Assembly (NCBI GenBank): GCA_032209605.1
Contig: JASFXZ010000020.1
Location: forward strand, 2,239,501-2,303,500
DNA from: Mactromeris polynyma
Lineage: Eukaryota > Mollusca > Bivalvia > Venerida > Mactridae
Direction of reading: 5' to 3'
DNA length: 64,000 bases
The position numbers were made by a program, and so were the translations under genes. Of this stretch, positions 1 to 12,407 are shown piece by piece (the first letter of the stretch is position 1; every line of letters starts with the position of its first letter). A model generated the notes under the pieces. That model was not told the DNA's origin. It searched no databases and saw only the letters and a list, made by a program, of their open reading frames with translations.

Positions 1-2628
1 TTGGTATATTATGGCGCACTTAAACATAGTATGGGGGTCGTAAACCTTGCCTGGTTTCCTTGTGTGATGTATGTGATCCAACAAAGCCATGGAAATAAAT
101 TTAAATAATAAAGACATTTTAGCGTGTAAGGATTAAGAGGAGATGTAAGGACTACAATGTATTGAGGTTTTAAAACGTGACTAAACCAATTTAGATGAAG
201 TTCAATTTATACTTCAATTCCAGAAACGCAGTTATAATTATTGCTTCGGATAATGTACGATTGCAAATGTATAATTGGGTGCATTATATAGACACGTGTA
301 TTGGTGACTGGAAACCAGCAGGATATGGCCTTATTATTGAATCTCAGTTTGCACTATAATTACAAACCGTTTTGGTGTTTATTTAAAATCCTTCATACTT
401 GAAACATGTCATTCGGGTGTAAAGCAACTGCTAACTGATATTACTTTTGAAATCTCTTGTCAGCATTCACTTGCACACATAATAATATTGTTTAATTTCT
501 TTAATTTTACATCAATTGTGAAACAGGTTTTTATAACTTTTACTATTGTAAACCTAGAAACTATTTCGCGCGTTTTAAGCTAGCAAAGATGGCGAGCATA
601 GTCATTCCGCGAACTTAAGTAGTCGCGAAATCGTATTCATGATTGCTAAATACTACGGTAAAATATGTATTCCTGACTGCCGAATGCTAGTATTCCTGTC
701 TGCCGAATCCTGCGGTAACCTTTGTATTCCTGAGCACACTCGTGATAACTCAACAGTGTCACTCGATGCGGTATCTTGGGGTGTCTATGTGTGTAGTATG
801 TGACATTTCTCACTAGATTTATATATTCACTGTCGCTGGAATTGCGCTCCGACTTGATATGAGTTACTGCTATTATGTGTTTGAAATAAGTTCAACTCGT
901 CCGTCGGGACCTTCAACTTCTGTCGAACTTTACATTATGCTAGAAATAAACACAATACACGAACATTTCTTTTATGTTTATAGAATAATTTGCATGTTTA
1001 AAAGGCAACTAAACATTTCCGAACAAATTAGTATCTGTTATAGTGACATTTCAGGTCAGGAATGCATTAAATGAGAGTTTCACGCCCAAAACCTGTTCAG
1101 CACCATCGGGACGGTAGATTTGCGGTTTTCTGCTCGAAAAAAAAGATTAATTTTATTACATTTCTGTTCCATGTTGTTTAAATAAATTGCCATAAACTTT
1201 TGTTACGGTAGAATTATTTTATTTGTCTCATATTTTGATGCCAGACGCCTCCGCTGAAATAGACGTAGATTCCAAAAATATCTTATCGACAAAAACGTCG
1301 GCTGGTAGGTGGGTTGAATAATTTACAATTTGTTAAGACGTTTTTGTTTATCAGTTCTAATCCTACTTGTGGTGTTTGGGAGGGGGCGGACTCTGCGTCT
1401 TGTTCCTTCTCGGCTTTATTGTTTTAAACTCGAACGTGTTTCTTAGATTTTTTTGTAACAATTCTAATTTCGATACTACCTCATTGTAAACATCTGTGTA
1501 TATGAGTTTTTTGTTGTCTAATTTATATTGATTCCTTAATGTCTAAACATTGCCTTATGTATTTGGCGTTCCTTGAGACAACTTAATTTTTCTAAGTAAG
1601 GTGTTGACATTTTGTCTTTTATTCACATACGAACATATATTCGGATAGATCAAAACGTGGTCCCTGTCTGTCTGCAACTCAAAAGAAAATTCGACTTGAC
1701 CGATCTAACGGATTAACGTGGTCGGTCTCAGATGACAGCATGACTATTCGAAATTTGATATGTTTTCTCATCTATCTAAGAACACGATTTCCTTCAAATA
1801 AAAAATGGTAGCACTATATGTTTATGGATTACCTACATATTTTTATACGCAAGATTGTTCTGTTTTAATGATTACACAGGTCAAATTCTTTACCAATTCT
1901 GCCTGATTTTACAATATGAAGTTATAACCCAATGCATAAGGTAGAATAGGGATGTCGTACAAAATCAAATCGGTACCTGTAAGATAGTAGTTCGCTGTTT
2001 TATGCAACACATTGTACAGTGTCCCTGACAATTATTATATATGGTACGGTTACATTGCTATCGTCCACGTTCCTATGATTGATGTCCGTTGCGGTTTAGC
2101 CAATTACTTAGTGCTTCATCATTACAAAACATCATGACAGTAAACGTAGGGAAAAGTAGAGTCAGGTAATCGATCTTATAAGATGATAGTGTTTTTCTCG
2201 GGCTTTTCTAAGACATAAGACAATGCAGGGAGTGTAGTGTTATCAAAGTGTCGACACCCCGAATAACAATATAACACAAGTCTGTTCCAAGGTGGCACTC
2301 TTCTTCGCTCAATTATGTTCGTGTATTGCACCCCTTTTGCTTTTGTAAATGATTACACGCATTGCAGTTTTCAAGTGCACATGTGATTTTGGAGTTGATG
2401 TGCACTTTGTATGTCCTGCTCGACTTCTTCAAAACCAAATATATTGGTCACGCAAGATATTGGAGAGATTTTTAAAGTGAACAATACAATCTGTCTAGAG
2501 CGACCACCTCTCTACACCAAGAGTAGTGCTTTTTCATATAGTATTCAAGGACTGTTAATTAACTTCCCCGGAGCAACAACTCTTCAACAGCAGCAATTAG
2601 AAAATTGTTACTCCTGTGAAGTTGTTTT
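1..2628. other. Unassigned non-coding tract
   Basis: Apart from the short tandem repeat at 632-735 and a CpG-richer patch with a YY1-like AAGATGGCGAGC near 586-597, I see no gene, RNA or repeat. The short open frames here have no protein-like composition. Confidence 0.5.
632..735. repeat. Decayed short tandem repeat
   Basis: GTATTCCTGACTGCCGAAT (667-685) recurs as GTATTCCTGTCTGCCGAAT (690-708), with weaker copies starting near 633 (GTATTCATGATTGC) and 724 (GTATTCCTGAG). The spacing is 23-34 bp. The intervening TACGGTAA and TGCGGTAA pieces also match. Confidence 0.5.
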
Positions 2629-2629
2629 T

Positions 2630-2930
2630 TTCGGCGCAGCTTTGCTATTTGCATATCAGTGTTGTGTAAACCAATCAAATCTTACGTTAGTCATTAAACC
2701 AACTTCTCTTCAACCGAACAACGTTTGCAACCTTGACACGGATAGGTTATCCTTTCGATAAGGGGTACGTTACTTTACAGAAATCCACTGAATTTCGGTG
2801 AATTTACCGAAAGCTATCTTCGATCTGGAGTGACCAGCAATCGTAATATCTCGGCATGTGTTATGTTGCAAAACAAACCTTTACATTCAATGTGTGGCGA
2901 TCATCTTTTTTCAAGATATTTCTTGTTTGC
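2630..2930 (+). repeat. Repeat B copy (octamer/CCAAT family)
   Basis: The stretch starts near TTCGGCGCAGC and carries the POU octamer ATTTGCAT (2647-2654) and CCAATCA (2671-2677). It is clearly similar to 23583-23863 (same strand) and to 54055-54220 (opposite strand). The later part, GTGACCAGCAATCGTAA onwards, also matches 24632-24760. This is the longest copy in the window. Confidence 0.75.
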
Positions 2931-3370
2931 CAAAGTTCCGATCTTCCACAATCAACTAATACGTAGAACTTGTATATTTGATTTTCAAGAGACGTTGAAT
3001 GGCACATGCATTTTTTTTCAATTATATAAATAAGCAATTGATTTGCCTAGTTGATTACAGTTGTTAGCAACATAATATTTGTTTCCACTGGGACTTCACT
3101 TCAAAAACAAAGTTAAAAGCGATTTTTATCTTAATATGTTCAGCTCTTAAGCGATAGTTCATGCAATTACTGAAAGTCTTCAGGCATATGAGGTGAAACT
3201 AGAATTATTAATGAACTGGACTTTGTAACAAGTAGATTTTTTTTACCCATTCAATAGTTGTATTTGTTAGTTTGATGCTTTGGCAAGAATAAGTTATGTT
3301 AAGGTTTTAATTTTTATACTCAAACAAGCAAAAATTCAATCATCTTTTACTTTTTGTGTCTTGTTAACAT

Positions 3371-3974
3371 CCTCAAGTGCCTTATGTTTTATGGATTGTT
3401 GTTTTCCTGTAGGTTTGCGTGGGGAGGTACTGTCTTATGTATGTGGCGTTCCCTGTAGCTACCCGGACGTCTGCGTGGGAAGGCACTGTCTTATGTATGT
3501 GGCGTTCCCTGAAGCTACCCGGAGGTCTGCGTGGGGAGGCACTGTCTTATGTATGTGACGTTCCCTGTAGCTACCCGGAGGTCTGCGTGGGGAGGCACTG
3601 TCTTATGTATGTGATGTTCCCTGTAGCTACCCGGAGGTCTGCGTGGGGAGGCACTGTCTTATGTATGTGACGTTCCCTGTAGCTACCCGGAGGTCTGCGT
3701 GGGGAGGCACTGTCTTATGTATGTGACGTTCCCTGTAGCTACCCGGAGGTCTGCGTGGGGAGGCACTGTCTTATTATGTGATGTTCCCTGTAGCTACCCG
3801 GAGGTCTGCGTGGGGAGGCACTGTCTTATGTATGTGGCGTTCCCTGTAGCTACCCGGAGGTCTGCGTGGGGAGGCACTGTCTTATGTATGTGGCGTTCCC
3901 TGTAGCTACCTGGAGGTCTGCGTGGGGAGGCACTGTCTTATGCACGTTTCATGTAGCTACTTATTCTCTCTCTT
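3371..3974 (+). repeat. Repeat A copy with internal tandem expansion
   Basis: This is the 3' part of the dispersed family called repeat A: GCCTTATGTTTTATGGATTG, then GGAGGTCTGCGTGGGGAGG, then the CTTATTCTCTCTC tail. The segment that is single-copy elsewhere is amplified here into a tandem array. Confidence 0.85.
3411..3959 (+). repeat. 56-bp tandem array, about ten units
   Basis: Each unit runs ACTGTCTTATGTATGTG, CGTTCCCTGTAGCTACC, CGGAGGTCTGCGTGGGGAGGC. Units are 95% or more alike by eye. One (near 3767) has lost bases within the GTATGTG motif and the last is truncated. Because 56 is not a multiple of three, overlapping spurious reading frames run through it. It is a local expansion of one segment of repeat A. 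Confidence 0.9.
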
Positions 3975-4818
3975 GTGCCCCTTTCAGTAAATGTTTAATG
4001 TTTCATTGTGCCTTTAGGGAGCTGTTAAATGGTTTTACACTGCATGCTGGGATTTGATACAAATGTAGTCATTTTTGGCAACATAACACGTTATATCAGT
4101 TAATCACTTGGTAACCACAAACCAATTGTTTCTTATAATAACATGTAGCTAGACAAAAAAAGTGCGCGCTTTGTGACTTTTCCTGCTATACATCTGTCTT
4201 CATTTTGTCTAAAAACCACATCTTGTTTTTCAAACTATCTTCCATAAACAACTACCATTCCCAGAACAGCAGCGATGTTTTGTTTTCTGTGATATGATAT
4301 AAGGCGTGCAGTGAAATCCGAAGGCCTTCTTATCAAATAAGCCAAATACCCATGAGAACACACCAAGGAAAAATATGAAAACGCACGTGATAAATTTAAT
4401 TCAGTAAATCCAATTAAACTAGTATTTATAAAATAATTCAATTAAGTGTGTTGACATTTTCCTGAAGATCGTCAGCCTCTGCAGTACTTATGTATTACCA
4501 AAGTATGAAACTATTGATTTGGAATGAGAAAAACAAAAATAAATCAGAGAACGTCGCTTGATAGAACTAGCGAGTTATTAAACGTGATAAGTTAAAATAG
4601 TTGTAGTATCAACAAATATCCGAAGACAAAAGAAACAACACATGATTAAATAAAAACTACAAACGAAATCACGAAGGGTGTCCTTGTGTTACCTACCTTA
4701 TATGTTCATTCAAAAAGGTAAGCGGTGGTATATAAGCTGGTCAGCACGCAATCAGACCAGTACTTACCTGATAATGCCAATAAACAAGTGGACGAATTAT
4801 AAAAGTATAAGTATAAAA
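3975..4818. other. Unassigned non-coding tract
   Basis: AT-rich sequence with no recognisable gene or repeat. A 68-codon frame on the - strand near 4235-4441 has no known features. Confidence 0.5.
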
Positions 4819-5115
4819 CTGATACATTCAGCTAAATCATGTCTATATACATTCATCACTGGCGGTATGCATTATGAAAGAGAGTGAATATGTAGCTACA
4901 GGGAACGCCACATACGTAAGACAATGCCTTTCCACACAGACCTCCAGGAAAATAACATTCCATAAAATATAAGTCATTTGAGGAGGCGTAAATGTGAGTA
5001 CGTGAGGGAACAGTGGTACATGGAATGGCCTGGTCAACAATAAGGGATAACAACAAAACCCTGATACATTCAGTCAAATCATGTCATTCGCCGCTGGAGT
5101 TATACACTATGAAGG
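4819..5115. repeat. Direct repeats flanking a repeat A insertion
   Basis: CTGATACATTCAG followed by AAATCATGTC, CTGG and a TATGAA occurs at 4819-4876 and again at 5061-5114, on either side of the repeat A copy. At about 55 bp and visibly diverged, the pair is too long for an ordinary target-site duplication. It points to an older local duplication. Confidence 0.55.
4876..5060 (-). repeat. Repeat A copy (5'-truncated)
   Basis: Read on the - strand it ends in the CACTCTCTTTC tail and contains GGCGTTCCCTGTAGCTACA, the CAGGAGG..TCTGTGTGG block and ATGGCCTGGTCAAC in complement. It is flanked by diverged direct repeats (see next entry). Confidence 0.8.
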
Positions 5116-5319
5116 CTATTTGACTATCCTCTCCCTTTCCTATCCCAACAATTGTTCATTATAAAACGGATATTCTGAGCGTACATTATAATAGTCTCGG
5201 CAATAATATAGTTATTCGTGTAAAAGCAATGATATGACCGGCGTAAAAAGTATCAAGTATTATAAAATGCTGCTCAAATTTAATATAAGCAACTGTGGAA
5301 TGTTTACATACCTGTCTTG

Positions 5320-5390
5320 GTTTCCCCTTTCGCCTATTGTTGCCAGCTGTCTTGACTTGTCCTGTGATGTATTCCATCCTTTAAATCTAT
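5320..5390 (+). repeat. Repeat A internal fragment
   Basis: It contains the CCTATTGTTGCCAGCTGTC block, then TTGACTTGTCCTGTGATG and TATTCCATC. Both ends of the family consensus are missing. Confidence 0.75.
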
Positions 5391-5582
5391 CTTGGCCGAA
5401 AGAGGAAGAGAAAAACATGAATAGTATATTAAAGAATATTGCAGTCTCATTGGACATTTGTCGTGCAGCTAGGGAAATGTTTCTCTTGACATGACAACAT
5501 GGCGTGCCGACAATTCTCAGATTCCAGATTCCAATGTCAAAACAATTCAATACATCGAGTGACACACATAGGATGTCAGTAT

Positions 5583-5964
5583 TTTTACTGACAGTTCCAA
5601 GGATGAATACGCGGTATGGTTATTATTTCTTTTTGTGTTTTGAATGTATGTTATATTTCCCTTTCCCCTGTACAATTCTTTCACTTTATATAGTGTTCAG
5701 GTTATTTTCTGCCCAGTCTCGGCTTTTTTTTGCCAGCTGTCTTGACTTGTCCTGTGATCTTTTCCATCTATTAAGGCCCCCTCCTTCACTGTCTAGTTTG
5801 ATCCTCCTAGTTATTCCTTATGCCATTCCTTGCGCCTCTGTTCCCTAAGGTATGTATCCTCCAATGCCTTATGTTTTATGGATTGTTGTTTTCCTGGAGG
5901 TCTGCGTAGGGAGGCACTGTCTTATGTATGTGGCGTCCCCTGTAGTTACGTATTCCCTCTCTTA
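5583..5964 (+). repeat. Repeat A copy, near complete
   Basis: It opens with TTTACTGACAGTTCCAA and runs through TTATTTCTTTTTGTGTTTTG, GCCAGCTGTCTTGACTTGTC, CCATTCCTTGCGCCTCTGTT and the 3' block to TATTCCCTCTCTT. It is a useful reference copy for the roughly 380-bp core of the family. Confidence 0.85.
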
Positions 5965-7283
5965 TTATCAATCCCTACTCACAAACACGTATCAAAGACG
6001 AATTTAATCAGTGACTAGTACTCCGATACTAAACATCTGCAGAATATTCATTCGTGGTAAAGAGAGAGCATATAAACATCAAAAGTCTGTTTGTCAGATT
6101 CGTGCTCAAATATCTAAATTGTATTTCACTAGTGCACATGACCAGCTATTTTACTTGTACTTAATCAAACGCGTGGCTGTCTGAAAGCAATAACACAGTT
6201 GCGTAATGAATTTATGACAGTCAAACATTTATGTGTTGTCAAGGCAACGCAATTTGAAAAAGAAAAGCAGAAAAAGGGAAGTAACGTGTAAGTATGTAAA
6301 AATGCCAATTTCATCTTAGCTGAGTGTATGGAGATGTAAATTTCAACTTTTTGAACGAGTACATTTTAACATAATGTACCTTATACACTTATGTAACTCT
6401 ATGGTAGATAATTTTCAATCGGTCACGAGACTTGATTGTTACAATTCAGTAGCTGTATTGATACTCAAGATTATATTGTTATTTTATGATAGCAATTATA
6501 CACCTTCCTCTCTTTTTCAGAAAATAGTTAATCTAATCAAAACCTTATTTATTGCTCTGTGTGTTGTTTCATTACCAGAGAGAGAGGGATTGTTAGCACA
6601 AGGTGTCTGTGTCAATGTTTGCATACTTTCAGTACTGTTAGTGTTGTCTGGGGTTCAATACAATATTTGGAATATTTCAATCATCTGCGGAAGTTGTATT
6701 CGTTCGTATATGATTGCAGTTATATAATGCGATATAGTTCATATTGAAATAAAATCATCAGCTTTAAAAATCGGCTGAGCGATTCATTGTGTGTACGATC
6801 CGGTTACTAACATGGTCTATAAATGACTTTCAGTGTATCCGTATCTTTTTTGTATTAGGAGTCGTGCACGCTATGTTTCAAACGTCACATCGCCCTACTT
6901 GTAAACAAAACAAAATGATCGCCAAACGAAGTGGCGCTAGAATCTATCGCAAATCGGTGCTGGTGAATTACCGGGTTGTGCTATACACAAAATTGGAGCG
7001 CCGTGTCAGATGGTCATATGTAGCGATGGAAGGCAGTTTAAAATAGGACTTTTGTTACGGTTTTACATTTCCGACTTGATATCAGGAAAAGCTACGTAAC
7101 GTCTATATAAATGCAATATTTCAGGGACTTCCAGGTGCCACCGCCCCCTGGATCCAAGCGATACCCTGACCCACGGCTTTAAAATATCACTCGCCTGGCT
7201 CAATCTGACCCTTGACATGCTCTGTTTCTTACGTTAAGTTTGTGCAGTCCTCTATAGTATACATGTACAATGAAATCTATACA
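5965..7283. other. Unassigned non-coding tract
   Basis: No gene or repeat recognised. A slightly more CpG-rich patch at about 6860-7040 holds an open frame with a basic peptide but no domain I know. Confidence 0.45.
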
Positions 7284-7534
7284 GGCACCGATCTCCCGAA
7301 GCATCTCAATCTGAGCAAAAATCTCAGCTAAAACATTGTCTTAAATTGTTGAGATTCGTCTCATCTTAGACCAGACTAAACATCGATATTACAAAACAAA
7401 AAAATGAGAAGTTTTTTCTCTGAACATTTTCCAAGAGATCCTAAATGAGGTTGTCTCAAATTCAGGCTTTAAATTTGAGCAAAATCTCATATAGAGTTGA
7501 GATTTCTTTTTGATATGTTTAAGAGATCGGGCCC
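7284..7534. mobile_element. Small inverted-repeat element (MITE-like)
   Basis: The left end GGCACCGATCTC and the reverse complement of the right end, GGGCCCGATCTC, form imperfect terminal inverted repeats about 250 bp apart. The interior is rich in ATCTCA/TGAGAT motifs on both strands and can fold back on itself. Small elements with GGGCCC-type ends are, as I recall, common in marine invertebrate genomes. There is no coding capacity. Confidence 0.55.
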
Positions 7535-7880
7535 TTGTTGATTGAACTCAAGGCGGGCGAGAATGATAAGCTATTATTCTTAGGGTATTTGCTATCCCAG
7601 TTATCCTGTACAGCACCTTCAACATTCAAAAGTCACAAAATATCGCGGCGTATGCACGTTTAACGTTTTGATTTTTCCTTCAGTGAGTTTTAATTTGTTC
7701 TTGGTTCAGTGTTTTAACTTTTTCATGTTCAGTGTTTTAATTTTTTCATGTTCCTTATTTTGACTTTTCATGACATTTTGTATAAATCGTGTCGTGCTAT
7801 AGTAATCGCGTGACAATGTGCAAGCAGTAATTGTGTAAGTAATAAGCAAATGGTGGTGCAAAAAAGTTAAAGAAATATTA

Positions 7881-8240
7881 TGCTCATTTGTTTTGTTCAT
7901 TTGTTTACCATAACATACATGAACAATATATTTCCTATAGTTTAAACATAAAAAACATGCATTAACAAAGAATGAACTCATAATGTGTTGTTCCGTATTC
8001 GTTTAAGAAAGAAGTTTGATCATTATAAAATTCAAAAGAACATTCAGTTTTTGTAACAATCAGGCTATTTTACAAATTTGTCCGTTAGTATTTGGTAAAA
8101 GAAAGATACTTTCAATCAGTTATACATGGCAATGGTTCTTATTAGAGATGTAAGCCAATGTAACAACAATACTGGATGAAGCTAATTCGAACATTTTATG
8201 TTCAGATGAGCCAGATATAGCTTTAATATATGTTTAATAG
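7881..8240 (+). repeat. Repeat C copy
   Basis: Long collinear similarity to 53291-53648: GTTCATTTGTTTACC, ACATGAACAATAT, GAATGAACTCATAATGT, then AACATTTTATGTTCAGATGA near the end. The two copies differ by scattered substitutions and small gaps, as expected of an old dispersed element. Confidence 0.75.
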
Positions 8241-9216
8241 GCTGGAAAATGTTATCGAACAATTAAGAGATCGGTCTGGCACTATATGGGGCTAGGTTTG
8301 AAGAATGCTGGCTTCATCGGTGTTAAACAAGGGCATTTTAATTCTAATTAAGTAAATTACTTTCGTACCAAAAGTCAAAGATGTCTGCACAAAGTGATAA
8401 AAATGAGTGTCGTTGTACTAGTATAAAAAATTTAGTTTCTGAAAAATTGGGTACTACTAATTTTATTATTTGGGGTTAAAAATCAAACAAAAGTCTGGAA
8501 CAAAACACAAGCGTTCCAATTATAGAATGGAAAGTGAAAGAGACTTCAGCGACCCTAATTTGACATCGGCATTCTTTTTGTCGTTTATCGAAACAATATT
8601 TCATTTCTACCAAATGTGTTTCATGTTTACAAAATATATCAATAGTATTTTCTAAAAATGGAATACAATTTCGTAAAAACGAATCTATTTGTTGTAAATA
8701 CAAAGTAATCAGTAGGTTCTTACGTGTGCATGGTTAGTGACGAACGGTTAAATAAATCAGACTTTAATCTCGGTCTGGTACACGGAGAGATTCTGTCTGT
8801 ACTGTTTACAGCAGTACATGATATACAGTCTAATAACCGGAACATTGCTATTGTCACTATTCAGAACTGACAATTTTATAAGTATTGTTCAGAGGAGTTT
8901 GACCGATAATAACGTTAAGCAGTTTGTTAATACCATTCAAACATCGCCTGTGTAGTGACAGTTCAATAACACATAATATAGTAAAGGACGTGCAAAGGAG
9001 TTAATGCACCACCAATTAACGCTAATAGCATTATAAAATACAATATGAAGAAAATGAAGAAAAAAACAAATACTGTAGTCCAAAAGAAAAATACAGAAAA
9101 CTAAGTGTGTACTGCAATGCCGTACTGATTTCATACTGAACTATTATTATATTATTTTGTTTTTACGAAATGTTTGTTCGCATTTATTAAACATTGCATC
9201 TCAACGAAATGAAATA
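8241..9216. other. Unassigned non-coding tract
   Basis: No supportable gene. Open frames on both strands around 8470-8703 overlap and look random. Confidence 0.45.
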
Positions 9217-9260
9217 CTGATATGCAAACAGCAAAGCCATGTTAGTACGGCTGAGCTGGA
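9217..9260 (-). repeat. Repeat B fragment
   Basis: ACTGATATGCAAACAGCAAAG, then CCATGTTAGTACGGCTG, matches the 5' part of repeat B in reverse orientation. The octamer is degenerate here. Confidence 0.65.
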
Positions 9261-9849
9261 AAACAAACAGTTATAAAACTTGGAGTAAATCGTAGTCACC
9301 GAAAAGAAATTTCTTATGTAGAAAGAAGCAACATTGTTTGAACACGGAATAGTTAAATATTGCATATATATTAATTCACGTAGACACAATAATCGCTTAC
9401 TCTCTGTTATGTATTTGGCCAGCTTTGAGACACGAATGAAGATAACCTCCTTATATTTCAGTTCCATTTTGATGTTTGATTTGCAATATTGCGTGTACCA
9501 TAGCATTTACAGTCAGTAATGTTCGGAACAGTTACAAAGTCGTATTCCTGTCTTATACCATACGGAATGACTTGCACCAATATCAGATAATAATTTGCAA
9601 CACGCAACCTCTCTTGTATCAGCACATAAACACAGAGTGTATATTTTATTAGCAGTTCATAAGAGAAATCTGGCATATGTCAACCTATTTCAATGCGGTG
9701 TAAAACTTTGGTTTAATAGTAATGCAGTCCTGTGTCCTTCATTATAACAGATACTTACATCAGCACTCAAATCACAAAATGTACTCGTAATAGTGACTCT
9801 TTTTGAGTTTGAAAATGTTCGATAGTGTAAAATAATGAATAATCTTTGC

Positions 9850-9983
9850 GGCCCATTTTCTTAGAGAATTGAGTGTAAGGGATCAGGTAGTTATTATTAA
9901 GTCTGAGTGTGGAGTATGGCACTCAAACCCAATGAGTACTTCCTTATCTCATAAATACCATAAAATCTGAAAGAAAATGGGCC
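9850..9983. repeat. Inverted repeat pair
   Basis: GGCCCATTTTCTT at 9850-9862 is exactly complementary to AAGAAAATGGGCC at 9971-9983. Partial inverted matches (TAAGTCTGAGTGTG against CACACTCAG and TCAGACTTAA, up to about 10060) extend the symmetry. This is consistent with a degraded fold-back element. Confidence 0.5.
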
Positions 9984-10099
9984 AAAAGAAAATTCAGTAC
10001 TCATTTGACATGTTCATGCAATTTTACACACTCAGTTTTTTTTAATCAGACTTAAACTAGTACATTTTGTAATTTCAGACGCGAGTGCTGAGTGTAAGT

Positions 10100-11300
10100 C
10101 TTCGTTATAATCCCGAACCCAGTTGTTGTTTATTCTTACTTAAGTACTGATGTTATGCAATCCTTTGTAAAATTGGAGCGGTATTATATTATTGTTTTTT
10201 CTCCGATGGTTACGGGGGAATTTCTATCAACTCAAATTGCAATTCATTTTACAAAAAGAACTTCAGTAAGTTTGATATTGAAGTGTTTCAAAATTTTAGA
10301 TATCAAAATGAAAACAATGCATACTATCTCTCCATTGATTTTGGTAAACATTCCTAATATATTTTACAAATTTCTTTCTTACTGTAAGTATTATAACTCA
10401 AAATCCTATTGTACGATTGAAATCTTATCACGAATGATTTAAATATAAACCACTTATCACCGAGTTACCTTTTGAAAAGCTGGAACTCTTTTATGCCAGT
10501 ACAGTTAAATTGAGAAATATATTAATTAGAGCAAGCCACGCGCTTCATGTTACGGGATGCAAAGGCAACCACACTAACATCATTACTACGGTTAATGAAT
10601 CCGTAACAGGTCAATCCATTGATGTCTTAAAAAACATCCCCGTTACTTGCGCGTTATGCTTCGTCAGTTGACTGCATTATTGTTAAAATCGTACTACCTT
10701 CTATGTTGTATGTCGACTCATCTAGCATATTGCCATTAACAATAACAAAAACAATATTTTTATTAAGTATGGAATGGATTGTTCTCTATAAAATGTATCG
10801 TTGTTTTACGGAGAACCCATACATAAATATGATTATATATGTTCATTGAAATTGTTCCATTTTGATGGGTAAATGCCCGTAAATGATCGTACGTAAAATT
10901 CATCTATTGATTTCATAAACTAACGAAGTCACTGACATATGGTGTGTCATAACAATACTATTAATACATGACGTTAATTATACGAGGTGTGTCTTGTAGA
11001 AAAATAAACGCATAACATCGACTGTCGCATGGTATTTCTCTGACCATTCTTAGTAACCAAACAATTCAATGTGACGGAGGTCTTGGAAATTGCAAAAAAA
11101 CATCGATACTTTTTCCAATATGATTAGCAATATCTAATATTCCTCCATATGTCATCGTTAGTTTACGCCCTTGCAAAATCAAACAGTGGATCAACTCTCT
11201 TCACGGTGGGAAAACCTTATCATAACATCGCTTCCGTTACCGGGGAATTCGATGAAGTCATACGAAGGACAACGATGGCTTGATTTCAACTTTGCGCGCC
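10100..11300. other. Unassigned non-coding tract
   Basis: AT-rich. One 95-codon frame at 10155-10442 has a hydrophobic/serine composition and no recognisable motif. Nothing else is seen. Confidence 0.45.
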
Positions 11301-11319
11301 TAGTGTAAATATTGAGAAC

Positions 11320-11454
11320 CACGTGACCTGAGCTAAGACACTTTTAAAGGAGGGAAGCGAGTCTGATCACAGGAGTTGAAAATTATAGCCGGAAAATAGC
11401 AGAGGCTTTATCTGTAACAGGATTCTCTCAGTGTAGTACCGCAAGTCTAACAAG
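11320..11454 (+). promoter_or_regulatory. Promoter-like stretch plus possible non-coding first exon
   Basis: An E-box CACGTG (11320-11325) is followed by a TTTTAAAG box (11342-11349). About 80-100 bp later comes a strong splice donor, AAG followed by GTAGGT (junction 11454/11455). The stretch between the box and the donor contains no ATG, as expected of a 5' untranslated exon. If real, it could serve any downstream + strand gene, including the neuropeptide gene about 38.5 kb away. That link is inference only. Confidence 0.25.
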
Positions 11455-12407
11455 GTAGGTGCCACTTATTGGGAGAAACGTATCAGTTGCTTTAACTGCG
11501 TGAAAATAAAAAAATACAGTATTTTCAGCAGGGTATTATTGAAATAATTATTGATATTTTGCTATTTAGTTCAAAGAATTTATTAGTTATTGTACTATAT
11601 AATTTTGTACAATTTGGTAGAATAATTATAACTATTTATTTGTTTCAAATGTTTTACACTATCACATTTAACGTCTGTATTTTACGCTAAATAAAATGTT
11701 TCAGCGTTGAAGAATAACCTCATTACCAGGTTATTGGTGTAACCAATTGTTTCTAATTCGGAATAGAAAAATGATCTTGTAAATACCGACATGGTACGGC
11801 ATGAAATGCTCAGTTTTTATATATTTTTTCAACTTATGTAAATTTTGTAGTCACGTATATATTTTGAACACCGAAACGATAGAATATAAAAGCATGGTTT
11901 TATTGGTTTACAACTTTCGTTTATTGTGTCGATCGTATACTTTATTTCGTGAAATAATTATCTGCTTGTCACGTGTATTATACTATTTAAAAACTTTTGT
12001 TTTCGCTGTCTACGGTTTATAATATATTCCTATTTTTTGCGTTAGACTAACATTATTCTATTCGTATTTGAAAATATAGAGTACCGTAACATAGCATCCG
12101 TAGATCTTTAATCAACGTCTAACTTTGAAATCACAACCTTTTCGATTGTTTTTGTAGAAACAAAAAATGGTGAAATGTTTGTGTATATGTCATGGAGTAA
12201 ATCCTAATGCGTACTTATTCATTCCATTGTATGTGTATTTATGAAAATTATCCGTACGTAATTGAAGTGATTATCGAACATTTGAGAGACAGAAAACATG
12301 TTAACGCTCTTCCTGATCGCTTTATTCCTCACAATGAATTTATAAATGAAGAAAATGGCTTTATTAGAATTTAATGACGTTGTTTTGTAAAGTAACATTT
12401 TTGTCTG

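Noticed and set aside
3411..3959. Regularly spaced repeats resembling a CRISPR array
   Set aside because: Head-to-tail 56-bp units with no unique spacers, in a eukaryotic transposon fragment.
3280..4057. Overlapping open frames giving repeated Cys-rich peptides (GRHCLMYVAFPVATR-like)
   Set aside because: They are frames of the 56-bp tandem array read in all phases. The same words appear in other repeat A copies with stops and frameshifts, so they are not genes.
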